Counted from the stretch's first letter, positions 7,186-14,425 are shown. The stretch: DNA of 21,024 bases from Methanothermococcus okinawensis (GCA_015661555.1 DQVW01000080.1:1-21024); one strand, 5' to 3'. The notes: generated by a model from the sequence alone, not told the origin. Made by a program: numbers and translations.

Positions 7186-7200
7186 ATCCGCATTTCGTCC
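7186..7200 (-). promoter_or_regulatory. Possible Ptr2/Lrp-type activator site upstream of fprA
   Basis: The minus strand reads GGACGAAATGCGGAT. Compared with the M. jannaschii Ptr2 consensus as I remember it, GGACGATTTTCGTCC, 10 of 15 positions agree, with one half-site (GGACGA) perfect. A second half-site-like stretch, GTACGATTTT, lies on the plus strand at 7218-7227, about 32 bp (three helical turns) further out. The site sits just upstream of the fprA TATA box, where an archaeal activator would act. Confidence 0.35.
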
Positions 7201-7268
7201 CGATATATCTATTTTTTGTACGATTTTAAAATGGATTTTAAATTTTTCCACTAAGATCCAATATGCCA

Positions 7269-7278
7269 TTTATAAATA
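7269..7278 (+). promoter_or_regulatory. TATA box of the tungstate transporter operon
   Basis: TTTATAAATA lies 59 bases upstream of the tupA start and predicts a transcription start near 7297-7300. The box sits within the imperfect palindrome GCCATTTATAAATAGC (one mismatched pair), so a repressor bound here would cover it. Confidence 0.6.
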
Positions 7279-7336
7279 GCAATATGTATTAACTTTATTA
7301 TTGTTGTTAATCAAATTCAATTAACGTAGGGGTAGT

Positions 7337-8356
7337 ATGAACAGGGTGATACTGGCGGTATTGGGAGTGATAGTACTGATTACAGGAGGTCTTATTCTCT
7401 ACAACTATCAAACCCAAAGTAAAGTTAGGCATCTTACAATCTCCACTACAACAAGCCTATACGACACTGGATTCCTAGATGTTATAGGAGAGATATTTAA
7501 GAAAGAGTACAACATAGAGCTAAGGTTTATTCCAAAGGGAACTGGAGCAGCTATTGAGGATGCTAAAAATGGAGTATGTGATGCCATCATAGTACATGCC
7601 AGGAGTAAGGAGTTGGAATTTATGGAGGAAGGTTACGGGGTGAATAGAAAGGTCTTTGCATACAACTTCTTTGTCATTGTAGGTCCTAGAGATGACCCTG
7701 CAGGTATTAGAGGACTTCCACCAGTTGAGGCCCTTAAGAGGATTGCAGAGGCTGGAAGGGAGGGTAAAGTGATATGGATAACAAGGGATGACGGCTCAGG
7801 AACTAACACCAAGGAGATAAACCTCTGGAGGTTGGCAGGGTATAACTACTCCGAGATAAAAAATGAGGGGTGGGTGTACAGGACAGGGTCTGGGATGGGT
7901 GAGACCCTCAAGATAACCGATGCCAAGAAAGGCTATACCCTCTCAGATAGGGCAACCTATCTTAAATACAGTAAAAAAGGCATTGTAAATAACCTGGATA
8001 TCCTTGTGGATAGGGGCAGTGAGTTAATAAATATCTACAGTATTATAGTGGTAAACCCTGAGAGGTATAGGAAAAATTACAAAGATGCTATTTTCCTGGC
8101 CAGGTGGTTAACTGGAGAGGAGGGACAGAGAGTAATTGGAGAGTTTGGTAGGGAGGAGTTTGGAAAGCCCCTGTTCCACCCTGTTGTAGAGGTACTTGAA
8201 AGTAGGGAGAAACCCCTCTTCACCTGGATACTGAGGTATGGATTTATAGAGGATGGAGAGGTTCTAACTGAGTGTCCCAGGAGGTTTAGATACGGGGAGG
8301 ATCTCACCTTCTTCGAGTTTAAGAGGGAGGATGTTGAAGACGTTGTAGAAGAGTGA
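7337..8356 (+). CDS. tupA: Tungstate-binding protein of ABC transporter (TupA-like)
   Basis: This 339-residue extracellular solute-binding protein captures tungstate for import. An N-terminal hydrophobic segment (about residues 4-22) has no lipobox cysteine, so it is probably a membrane anchor or an uncleaved signal. The hallmark TTTSLYDTG at 37-45 matches the oxyanion-binding TTTS-x-x-D motif of the tungstate-specific TupA class, followed by KGTGAAI, DDGSGTNTKE and TGSGMGETL ligand loops. The C-terminus has an extra charged tail ending in VEDVVEE. tupB follows after 4 bases. Tungsten is needed by tungsten formylmethanofuran dehydrogenase and formate dehydrogenase. Molybdate or mixed specificity cannot be excluded from sequence. 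Confidence 0.9.
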   Translation: MNRVILAVLGVIVLITGGLILYNYQTQSKVRHLTISTTTSLYDTGFLDVIGEIFKKEYNIELRFIPKGTGAAIEDAKNGVCDAIIVHARSKELEFMEEGYGVNRKVFAYNFFVIVGPRDDPAGIRGLPPVEALKRIAEAGREGKVIWITRDDGSGTNTKEINLWRLAGYNYSEIKNEGWVYRTGSGMGETLKITDAKKGYTLSDRATYLKYSKKGIVNNLDILVDRGSELINIYSIIVVNPERYRKNYKDAIFLARWLTGEEGQRVIGEFGREEFGKPLFHPVVEVLESREKPLFTWILRYGFIEDGEVLTECPRRFRYGEDLTFFEFKREDVEDVVEE

Positions 8357-8360
8357 TAGC

Positions 8361-9080
8361 ATGGCCTGGGACTATATACTTCAGGGGCTTTTTGAAGCCT
8401 TTAAACTTATATTTAGTGGAGATCCTGAACTTTACGATATACTTCTTCGAAGTATAAAGGTATCGGGATTGGCTACCCTCTACGCCGGATTAATAGGAGT
8501 TCCCACAGGGGTTGTTATAGGACTCTCAGATTTCAAGGGCAAGGAGATTGTAAAGTCCATCTTTAACGGATTGATGGGTATTCCCACCGTAGTACTTGGA
8601 CTTATCCTCTACCTCTTTTTAGCACCTGCTGGACCTTTAGGGTTTCTAAATCTACTTTACACAACTACAGGTATAAGTCTAGGCCAGATGGTACTTATTC
8701 TACCTATCGTGGTAAGTATTACCGTGAACTCCATAGAAAGTGTAGAGGAGGATATAAAGTACCTGGCCTTAACCTTGGGAGCAGATGAAAGCCAGATGAT
8801 GGTGAAGATTATTGAAGAGGCCTCCCCTGGCATACTACTGTCTCTAATTACTGCATTTAACAGGGCCATTGCAGAACTTGGAGTAGCTCTCATGGTTGGA
8901 GGGAACATCTTCATAAAAGGAGGGGAGATGAATACAAGGGTGTTGACCACAGCTATTCAGATGTACGTTACCAGGGGGGAGATAAGTATGGCAATTGCAC
9001 TGGGTATTATACTCCTCTCTCTGGTCTACCTCATATCCATGGTAGTCAACTATATACAGAAAAGGTGGATTGAGGTATGA
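8361..9080 (+). CDS. tupB: Tungstate ABC transporter permease (TupB-like)
   Basis: This is the membrane subunit of the tungstate importer, 239 residues with about five to six hydrophobic segments (around 36-58, 68-88, 100-122, 157-180 and 211-232). The binding-protein-dependent permease signature, which contacts the ATPase, is visible as LALTLGADESQMMVKIIEEASPG in two parts: LALTLGADES and the EEASPG end of the EAA loop, near residues 134-155. The gene starts 4 bases after tupA, and its stop overlaps the tupC start in an ATGA, so translation is coupled. Short length and context fit TupB, not ModB or PstC. Confidence 0.9.
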   Translation: MAWDYILQGLFEAFKLIFSGDPELYDILLRSIKVSGLATLYAGLIGVPTGVVIGLSDFKGKEIVKSIFNGLMGIPTVVLGLILYLFLAPAGPLGFLNLLYTTTGISLGQMVLILPIVVSITVNSIESVEEDIKYLALTLGADESQMMVKIIEEASPGILLSLITAFNRAIAELGVALMVGGNIFIKGGEMNTRVLTTAIQMYVTRGEISMAIALGIILLSLVYLISMVVNYIQKRWIEV

Positions 9081-9787
9081 TACTTCTCAGGGGGGTTTTT
9101 AAGACCTTCGGGGAGAAGGTGGTTCTGAGGGATGTGAATTTAAAGGTGGAGAAGGGGGAGGCCCTGGCAATTTTAGGTCACAGTGGAGCTGGAAAAACCA
9201 CCTTGCTTAAAATAATCTCAGCCTTAGATACTGACTTCAAAGGTGCTTACACCTTTAGGGGTATAGATGTTAAGAGAGACCCAGGGAGGGTAAGGAAGTG
9301 TATAACCATGGTCTTTCAAAACCCTGTAATGTTTAGAACCACAGTCTTTGAAAATATAGCCTATGGGTTAAAGGTTAGGGGGTACAGTAAGAGGTATATT
9401 CAGGAGAAGGTGGAGGAGGTATTGGAGTCCCTCGGGATCTTGGAGTTAAAAGATAGAGGTGCCAGGAGATTAAGTGGTGGAGAGAAGCAGAGGGTTGCCG
9501 TAGCAAGGGCCCTGGTGTTAGACCTAGATACATACGTTTTTGACGAACCTACCTCAAATCTAGATATAGAGAACGTTAAAGTGGTAGAGGATGCTATAAG
9601 GGAGTTGATTAAGAGGGGAAAAACTGTGATATTTACAACCCACGACCTTCTCCAGGCTAGGAGGCTCTCAAATAAACTGGCCTATATGGAGAAAGGGGAG
9701 ATCGTTGAGATAGGTGAAACTGAGAGGATTTTCAGAGAACCTGGAGATGAGAGGACCTGGAGGTTTATAAGTGGAATGTTTTTATGA
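9077..9787 (+). CDS. tupC: Tungstate ABC transporter ATP-binding protein (TupC-like)
   Basis: This 236-residue ABC ATPase powers the importer. Walker A is GHSGAGKT (34-41), the Q-loop Gln is in VFQNP (81), the signature is LSGGEKQ (132-138), Walker B is YVFDEP (153-158) and the H-loop His is in TTHD (189). There is no C-terminal TOBE/mop domain, which separates it from ModC. Start and stop of tupB/tupC overlap by 4 bases. Its end overlaps the convergent mevalonate kinase gene by 6 bases. Confidence 0.93.
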   Translation: MILLRGVFKTFGEKVVLRDVNLKVEKGEALAILGHSGAGKTTLLKIISALDTDFKGAYTFRGIDVKRDPGRVRKCITMVFQNPVMFRTTVFENIAYGLKVRGYSKRYIQEKVEEVLESLGILELKDRGARRLSGGEKQRVAVARALVLDLDTYVFDEPTSNLDIENVKVVEDAIRELIKRGKTVIFTTHDLLQARRLSNKLAYMEKGEIVEIGETERIFREPGDERTWRFISGMFL

Positions 9788-10762
9788 TTTTGCATCCACC
9801 TTACACTGAAATACATCTAAAACCTTCAAATCCCTTAGAGACTTCAAAAGTCTTTCCCTCCTATCCTCCTCAACAAGTATTACAACAACCCCTCCACCAC
9901 CTGCACCTGAGAGTTTTGCACCGTATCCATATTTACTACCTAACTCCACAACCCTATCTATCTTTCTAGTGGAAACCCCTAAATCCCTAAGTAACCTGTG
10001 GTTTTTTACCATCAAATTCCCTAACTCCTCCTCTGTAGATACCTCCTCAACTAGGTTCACTATTTCCCCTATAGATCTAAATATCTCATCCTTCCTGGGA
10101 TGTTTTGCAACCTCCTTAACAAGTTCAGCAGTTTTCTTCCTCCTCCTCTCAACATGAACCACTAAGAAGTGACATCTCTTTAGGAGGTTGTAGAGTTTAG
10201 TGCCCTTCAAAACCTTAAAATTATTACTATTTTCAATTTTTAAAACACTGTTGTAGATAACTGTGGCAGTATCTGTAACACTGGCTCTACCCTGTACCTC
10301 CTTCTCAACTGAGAAACATATCCTACACAACTCATCCCTTGGGAGTTGAATGTTGTTGGCATGTAGAAAAGACTTCACAGTGGTTACTACCACAGAGGCA
10401 GAGGATCCCAATCCACAACTTACAGGTATCTTTGAGGATATCTCCAACTTAAATGGTTTAAGATCTTCATACCCTCTTTCCCTCAGATAACTCATTGTAG
10501 ATTTAAGGGCACATAGAACGTATCTCACATCAGGGTCGTAATCTCCCAGATTTATTTTAGGGATGTCCTCCATACTCAGGGTGAGTAACTTTCCCAGGTT
10601 CTTCAGATCCACAACTACTTCCCCCTCACTACTGGAGATCCTTCCCCTAGTTTTAAGATCTATCGCCATGGAGATGGCACCGTAACCCTCTACTACTGCA
10701 TGTTCTCCAAAGAGTATAACCTTTGAAGGTGTTTCAATCAATCTCCCCTTCCTCATCTCCAC
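9782..10762 (-). CDS. mvk: Mevalonate kinase
   Basis: Mevalonate kinase phosphorylates mevalonate, a step in making isoprenoid ether-lipid chains. The 326-residue GHMP kinase shows PSKVILFGEHAVV (12-24), the glycine-rich ATP loop PVSCGLGSSASV (113-124), the catalytic-Asp region GRASVTDTATV (Asp164) and the C-terminal GAKLSGAGGGG. The second motif departs from the common GKPSGIDN form, but TDT at this place is what I remember from methanococcal enzymes. The preferred start is GTG at 10762, because AGGAGG lies 8 bases before it; an ATG two codons later overlaps the selB stop in an ATGA. The gene overlaps the end of selB by 10 bases, so the two are translationally coupled. Confidence 0.94.
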   Translation of the reverse strand: MEMRKGRLIETPSKVILFGEHAVVEGYGAISMAIDLKTRGRISSSEGEVVVDLKNLGKLLTLSMEDIPKINLGDYDPDVRYVLCALKSTMSYLRERGYEDLKPFKLEISSKIPVSCGLGSSASVVVTTVKSFLHANNIQLPRDELCRICFSVEKEVQGRASVTDTATVIYNSVLKIENSNNFKVLKGTKLYNLLKRCHFLVVHVERRRKKTAELVKEVAKHPRKDEIFRSIGEIVNLVEEVSTEEELGNLMVKNHRLLRDLGVSTRKIDRVVELGSKYGYGAKLSGAGGGGVVVILVEEDRRERLLKSLRDLKVLDVFQCKVDAKS

Positions 10763-12144
10763 CTTATCAGCCTCCTAAGGAGCACCTCGTCCCCATTCTC
10801 CACCTTCCCATTAAATTCTGCCACTAGATAACCTTTAGTTCCAAAGGTACCCTTTAATTGTCCCCTGATATTTTTTTCAGGGACCTCTATCTCCTGCCCA
10901 ATAAGCCTCTCAGCTTCTTCTTTGGAGTTGGCCAGGCCTACAACAAGTACCCTACTTTTATCTATCTTAATCCTTCCCACCTTGGAGACCACCCTTTTAA
11001 TATTCAACTCCTCAACCTCCTTGAAATCTACTATCTCCCCTTTACCACATATCCTCAAGGTTGTTGGTGGCAAGTCCAGCCTGGTTATAAGTATATTCTC
11101 CCCTACCTCCGCCACAGCCCTCTCCTCCAGTTGAAATACACAGTAGCATTTCTCACCCCCTTTAACTTCCCTTAGGATGATGTTCTCCATCTCCATCCTT
11201 TTAAAGGGGATTATTCTCGCAGGTACTACTAGCATCCCTATATTTAGATGTACTCTCATCCTAGGTTTTAGGGGATACTTAAATAGAGGGGACACCTCTA
11301 CCCTAGCCACAACACTATCTACAACCTTCAACCTAGTATCTAGGGAGGTAAGGACACATCCTCTAAATAACTCCTTTGCATCTACCCCCTGAAGAGCCAT
11401 ACCTATCCTATCCCCTGCAGAGGCCTCCTCTACATCCTCCTTACATCTTTGAATACTTTTAACCTTTACAGTGGTATCCATCGGTAGTACCTTCAACTCA
11501 TCTCCCACCTTTACCCTTCCCTTAAGTACAGTACCTGTAACTACTGTACCTATACCCTTTATTGGAAAGGCATGATCTATGGGCATCTTAAAGAAGTCTT
11601 CAGTATTTCTTACTATCTCCATATTTTCCAACATCTCCCTAATAGTATCCTTCAACTCCTCTATCCCAATACCCTCCTTTGCAGATATCTTAACTATTTT
11701 ACTGTCCTTTAAATTCTCCGTGGAGTTAAGTATGGCCCTCATAAACCTTTCAGTTCTCTCCACTTCCTCCTGAGAAGCTATATCTACCTTGTTTATAACC
11801 ACTATAGTTGGTATGTTGAAGAAGTCCAGTATGAGGAGGTGCTCTCCAGTTTGAGTCTTAGGTCCCTCTTTGGCATCTACTACTAGAAGGGCTAGATCTA
11901 TAATCTCTACCGCACCAACTACTGCCCTTATAAGATCTGCATGTCCAGGGGCATCTACCAGGGTAATGAGATAATCCCCCAAACGAAAGAAGGAGAACCC
12001 AAGGTCTATAGTAATACCTCTCCTCTTAGATTCTGGCAATCTATCCAGGGAGGATGTTGAGGGTACCTCTGTTAGGACCTTTGCCAAGGTGGTCTTCCCA
12101 TGGTCTATATGCCCAAATATCCCTATGTTTACATTCTTTATCAT
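10753..12144 (-). CDS. selB: Selenocysteine-specific elongation factor SelB
   Basis: SelB is the EF-Tu-like GTPase that delivers selenocysteyl-tRNA to UGA codons. The 463-residue protein begins MIKNVNIGIFGHIDHGKTT; GTPase motifs are GHIDHGKT (10-17), RGITID, DAPGH, NKVD and SAK. Two beta-barrel domains (FPIKGIGTVVTGTV onward) and a short fourth domain (about 380-463: KIDKSRVLVVGLA, GTFGTKGYLVAEF, LLRRLIRWR) match archaeal SelB, not aEF1A, which lacks the fourth domain. The longest frame reaches an ATG at 12168, but AGGTGG at 12150-12155 places the real start at 12144 and removes overlap with the divergent gene. Its presence implies that this organism makes selenoproteins. Confidence 0.93.
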   Translation of the reverse strand: MIKNVNIGIFGHIDHGKTTLAKVLTEVPSTSSLDRLPESKRRGITIDLGFSFFRLGDYLITLVDAPGHADLIRAVVGAVEIIDLALLVVDAKEGPKTQTGEHLLILDFFNIPTIVVINKVDIASQEEVERTERFMRAILNSTENLKDSKIVKISAKEGIGIEELKDTIREMLENMEIVRNTEDFFKMPIDHAFPIKGIGTVVTGTVLKGRVKVGDELKVLPMDTTVKVKSIQRCKEDVEEASAGDRIGMALQGVDAKELFRGCVLTSLDTRLKVVDSVVARVEVSPLFKYPLKPRMRVHLNIGMLVVPARIIPFKRMEMENIILREVKGGEKCYCVFQLEERAVAEVGENILITRLDLPPTTLRICGKGEIVDFKEVEELNIKRVVSKVGRIKIDKSRVLVVGLANSKEEAERLIGQEIEVPEKNIRGQLKGTFGTKGYLVAEFNGKVENGDEVLLRRLIRWR

Positions 12145-12149
12145 AAGTG

Positions 12150-12155
12150 CCACCT
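12150..12155 (-). promoter_or_regulatory. Ribosome binding site that fixes the selB start
   Basis: AGGTGG followed by five bases (CACTT) and ATG at 12144. The upstream ATG at 12168 has no such site. Confidence 0.8.
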
Positions 12156-12200
12156 GAATTACTATCATTACTGGGAATTATAAAAATAACTGGGATAGTT

Positions 12201-12884
12201 ATGGAGATAATACCAGTACTGGATATAATGGATGGTATGGCTGTCCAAGGTAGAGGTGGAGACAGGAAGAATTACAGGCCTCTAAAGACGGTGTTGTGTA
12301 ACTCCTCAGATCCCTTAGAGGTGGCAAGGAGATACAGGGAGGAGGGGGCTGAGAAGGTATACATAGCAGACTTAGACGCTATTATGAGGAGGGGTAACAA
12401 CTTCCATATAATTGGGAGGATAGAGGGATACAAGATATTAGATGGAGGTGTTACCTCTAGGTTGGAATTTGAAAACCTGAGATCCCTTAATATATGCAAC
12501 GAGATTGTCCTTGGAACGGAAACCTTGGAGGATCTAGATCTGCTGAGAGAGAGGGATGTTGTACTTAGCCTAGATTTTAAGAATGGTAGATTGTTAAGCC
12601 CTAGGGGGTATACCTTGGAGGATATAGTAGGAGAATTGAATAGATCCACCCCTATAATAGTACTGGATATATCCTCTGTAGGTAGTCAGAGGGGTATAAA
12701 TTGGAAGCTAGTGGAGGAGGTGATGAGGGAGGTAGAGAATCCCCTCTATGTAGGCGGGGGGGTTAGGGATGAGAAGGATCTTGAGAGGTGCTACCATATG
12801 GGTATCCAGGGTGTACTAATAGGTACAGGGATACACAGGGGCACCTTTAATCTTAGGGAGATAGTTGAGAGGTACAGGGATTAA
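12201..12884 (+). CDS. HisA-related TIM-barrel protein (COG1411 type)
   Basis: This 227-residue (beta-alpha)8 barrel is related to HisA (ProFAR isomerase). The frame extends upstream to 12147, but the natural start is the ATG at 12201, giving MEIIPVLDIMDGMAVQG, with a weak GGGAT site before it. HisA-type features are the first-strand Asp8 (VLDIMDG), LDGGV, an Asp in LSLDFKNG, and the phosphate loops YVGGGVRD and GVLIGTGIHRG. The HisA catalytic half-barrel motif with RDGT is replaced by VLDISSVGSQRG, the pattern of the HisA-related group of unknown function in methanogens and some methylotrophs. No other histidine genes are nearby. It is followed 10 bases later by comE and is probably cotranscribed, hinting at a cofactor role. 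Confidence 0.85.
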   Translation: MEIIPVLDIMDGMAVQGRGGDRKNYRPLKTVLCNSSDPLEVARRYREEGAEKVYIADLDAIMRRGNNFHIIGRIEGYKILDGGVTSRLEFENLRSLNICNEIVLGTETLEDLDLLRERDVVLSLDFKNGRLLSPRGYTLEDIVGELNRSTPIIVLDISSVGSQRGINWKLVEEVMREVENPLYVGGGVRDEKDLERCYHMGIQGVLIGTGIHRGTFNLREIVERYRD

Positions 12885-12890
12885 GGTGGT
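12884..12890 (+). promoter_or_regulatory. Ribosome binding site that fixes the comE start
   Basis: AGGTGGT overlaps the last base of the HisA-like stop codon and is followed by CATC and ATG at 12895. A possible earlier start at 12865 lies inside the upstream gene and has no site. Confidence 0.8.
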
Positions 12891-12894
12891 CATC

Positions 12895-13464
12895 ATGCTA
12901 AGGAGGGTAGATGCAATAAGGATACTGATGGAGTATGTAAGGGATGAGGTAGTAGTGTGCAATCTAGGATTCCCCAGTAAAGAGTTGTATCACATAAGAG
13001 ATAGACCTGAGAATTTCTATATGTTAGGTTCTATGGGTCTTTGCTCCTCAATAGCTCTAGGTTTAGCCCTATCTCTAGATAAGAAGGTCATAGCTATAGA
13101 GGGGGATGGATCTCTACTTATGAATCTGGGAACCTTGTCAACCATAGGGTATACACAACCAGATAACCTTCTTCTCTATATAGTTGATAACTCAGCCTAT
13201 GGATCAACAGGTAATCAGAGAACCCATACAGAGCGTATCAGTTTATGCAAGATAGCTAGAGCCTGTGGAATAGAGGCTATAGAGGTGTCCCAGGAGGGGG
13301 ATTTGAGAAGGGTGATAGAGGAGGCTCTTAAAGATAATAAAACTAGGGCCATAGTGGTTAAGGTAGAACCCCATAACGAAAATGTTGAGGATATCCCGCT
13401 ACACCCTATGTATATAAAATTTAGGTTTATGGAGAGTATCAAACCCTATAGAAAAAAGAGGTAA
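12895..13464 (+). CDS. comE: Sulfopyruvate decarboxylase, beta subunit
   Basis: ComE is the thiamine-diphosphate-binding subunit of sulfopyruvate decarboxylase, which forms sulfoacetaldehyde in coenzyme M synthesis. From the ATG at 12895 the protein has 189 residues, the usual length. The TPP/Mg motif is clear: EGDGSLLMNLGTL followed by VDNSAYGSTG, along with the ComE-like NLGFPSKELY and YMLGSMGLCSSIALGLAL and the NQRTHTE loop. The alpha subunit gene comD, often adjacent, is not in the window, so the enzyme's halves are separated here. The gene starts 10 bases after the HisA-like gene. A 69-bp gap with a CRISPR-like inverted repeat follows the stop. Confidence 0.92.
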   Translation: MLRRVDAIRILMEYVRDEVVVCNLGFPSKELYHIRDRPENFYMLGSMGLCSSIALGLALSLDKKVIAIEGDGSLLMNLGTLSTIGYTQPDNLLLYIVDNSAYGSTGNQRTHTERISLCKIARACGIEAIEVSQEGDLRRVIEEALKDNKTRAIVVKVEPHNENVEDIPLHPMYIKFRFMESIKPYRKKR

Positions 13465-13465
13465 A

Positions 13466-13502
13466 GATTCCAATCGCCGTTCACCCACGAGGGGATTGGA
13501 AC
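13466..13502 (+). repeat. Single CRISPR-repeat-like inverted-repeat element
   Basis: This 37-bp element lies between the convergent comE and AIM24 genes. It has perfect 8-bp arms, TTCCAATC (13468-13475) and GATTGGAA (13494-13501), around an 18-base centre containing GTTCACCCACGAGG. Read on the minus strand it runs GTTCCAATCCCCTCGTGGGT and on through GAACGGCGATTGGAATC. Length, arm sequence and the CCCCTCGTGGGT core are like type I/III CRISPR repeats ending in GATTG(A/G)AA(T/C). There is only one copy here, no spacer array and no cas gene, so it could also be a transcription-stop hairpin or an integrated stray repeat. No T-run follows on either strand. Confidence 0.5.
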
Positions 13503-13533
13503 AGGTTACGTTGCCCAATACCTTCTGAAGGTT

Positions 13534-14199
13534 TTAACGATTGTTGCCAACAATATGTTCAGATATGAATCTTCCAAATTCCAAGATATTCCTAGTTTGG
13601 ATAAATATCTTACCTGTCCCTCTAAACTCGTATACCCTGTTCTCCCCACTGAAGATGGCAGCCTTTAAACCCCCTACTCTCTTCAGGGAGTACTCAAGCC
13701 CCTCTGTAAACCCTACCAGGTTTCCATTATCCACTATAATCTCCTCGTCCTCCAACTCTATAGTTTCAAGGGCTCCAAAGGAGGAGAGAAACACGTCCCC
13801 CTTACCTTCAAGTTTCATAAGGAAGAGTCCCATTCCACCAAATATCATCTTCAGGTCTCCAAGTTTAGTACCTATCTCCACGTCAGGAGAGGAGGCTAGA
13901 TAGGCACCACTTTGTACATAGAGAGTACCGTCCAATCTGTGATGGACAATATCCCCTACATAGTTTGGAGCTAGGGCCAAGGTACCTGTTCCATGAAACC
14001 TGTTTAAAAAGAGACTCTCCCCTACTACCATCCTCTTTAACGCCCCCATTAACCCCCCTTTTATATTGGTATCTATCTCAATACCTTTGGACATATAGAC
14101 CATAGCACCTGTTTCTGCTATTATACTTTGATCCTTAAGGTTCACCTTCAACAGGGAGTAGGCTGGTCTGTACTCTATTTTAAAGTCGTACTCCGTCAT
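13534..14199 (-). CDS. AIM24/TIGR00266-family protein
   Basis: This 221-residue beta-rich protein belongs to the AIM24 (DUF124) family of uncharacterised cytoplasmic proteins shared by bacteria and archaea. Family features are the YRPAYSLLKVNL opening, ETGAMVYMS with GIEIDTNIKGG, the FLNRFHGTGTLALAPNYVGDIVHHRL stretch (seen as GTGTLALAP and GDIVHHRL) and the late VGFTEGLEYSLKRVGG followed by GEN-VYEFRGTGKIFIQTR. The yeast namesake is mitochondrial; no clear biochemical function is known for the prokaryotic proteins. The ATG follows AAGGGG with a 5-base gap. It is transcribed alone, divergently from tRNA-Cys, so their promoters lie within about 70 bp. Confidence 0.88.
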   Translation of the reverse strand: MTEYDFKIEYRPAYSLLKVNLKDQSIIAETGAMVYMSKGIEIDTNIKGGLMGALKRMVVGESLFLNRFHGTGTLALAPNYVGDIVHHRLDGTLYVQSGAYLASSPDVEIGTKLGDLKMIFGGMGLFLMKLEGKGDVFLSSFGALETIELEDEEIIVDNGNLVGFTEGLEYSLKRVGGLKAAIFSGENRVYEFRGTGKIFIQTRNILEFGRFISEHIVGNNR

Positions 14200-14270
14200 A
14201 GTAACCCCTTAGTAGATCTTTGAAGTATTTTTTTAAAAGTGGATTTATTTATTACTATCTCCTCCTGTGA

Positions 14271-14288
14271 CCGAAAAGTTTATATATA
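14271..14288 (+). promoter_or_regulatory. Promoter of tRNA-Cys
   Basis: CCGAAAAG plus TTTATATATA, a textbook methanococcal BRE/TATA pair. Transcription would start near 14308, giving a tRNA leader of about 20 nt. Nineteen bases are identical to the promoter at 240-258. Confidence 0.9.
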
Positions 14289-14327
14289 AGATGCTAATAC
14301 TACCCTAAATGGATATCTTGGGGTAGA

Positions 14328-14404
14328 GCCAGGGTAGTCTAGCCTGGTTAGGCGGCGGACTGCAGATCCGCTTTAGGAGGGTTCAAATCCCTCCCCTGGC
14401 TCCA
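14328..14404 (+). tRNA. tRNA-Cys (anticodon GCA)
   Basis: A complete cloverleaf can be folded by hand. Acceptor GCCAGGG pairs with CCCTGGC, D stem GTCT with AGGC, anticodon stem GCGGA with TCCGC, and T stem GAGGG with CCCTC around TTCAAAT. The anticodon loop CTGCAGA carries GCA at 14362-14364, which reads cysteine codons. The discriminator is U73 (14401), the cysteine identity base, and CCA is encoded at 14402-14404. There is no intron. Many methanogens charge this tRNA with phosphoserine (SepRS) and convert it to cysteine (SepCysS); those genes are not in the window. Confidence 0.97.
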
Positions 14405-14411
14405 TTTTTTT
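14405..14411 (+). terminator. Oligo-T terminator of tRNA-Cys
   Basis: Seven T directly after the encoded CCA end, the common archaeal stop signal behind stable RNA genes. Confidence 0.7.
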
Positions 14412-14425
14412 ATAGAAAGATATAT

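Noticed and set aside
8354..8356. Selenocysteine readthrough at TGA of tupA, tupC or the ykgJ-like gene
   Set aside because: In each case a second stop follows soon or immediately and the extension shows no conserved residues; no SECIS-like hairpin was seen downstream.
7337..9787. Phosphate (Pst) or molybdate (Mod) transporter
   Set aside because: The TTTSLYDTG binding motif, the short permease and an ATPase without TOBE domain point to the tungstate Tup class.
10858..11773. Several plus-strand ORFs (60-105 aa) opposite selB
   Set aside because: All lie within conserved SelB domains and have low-complexity antisense composition.
12201..12884. True HisA of histidine biosynthesis
   Set aside because: The HisA RDGT-type motif is replaced by SSVGSQRG and no his genes are nearby, so the HisA-related unknown group fits better.
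13466..13533. CRISPR array
   Set aside because: Only one repeat-like unit is present; nothing similar follows at repeat-spacer distance on either side. Reported only as a single repeat-like element.
14300..14326. Hairpin CTACCC/GGGTAG just before tRNA-Cys
   Set aside because: It spans the predicted transcription start, the loop is long and arms are only 6 bp. It is probably chance, with no sign of a riboswitch or T-box in this archaeal leader.
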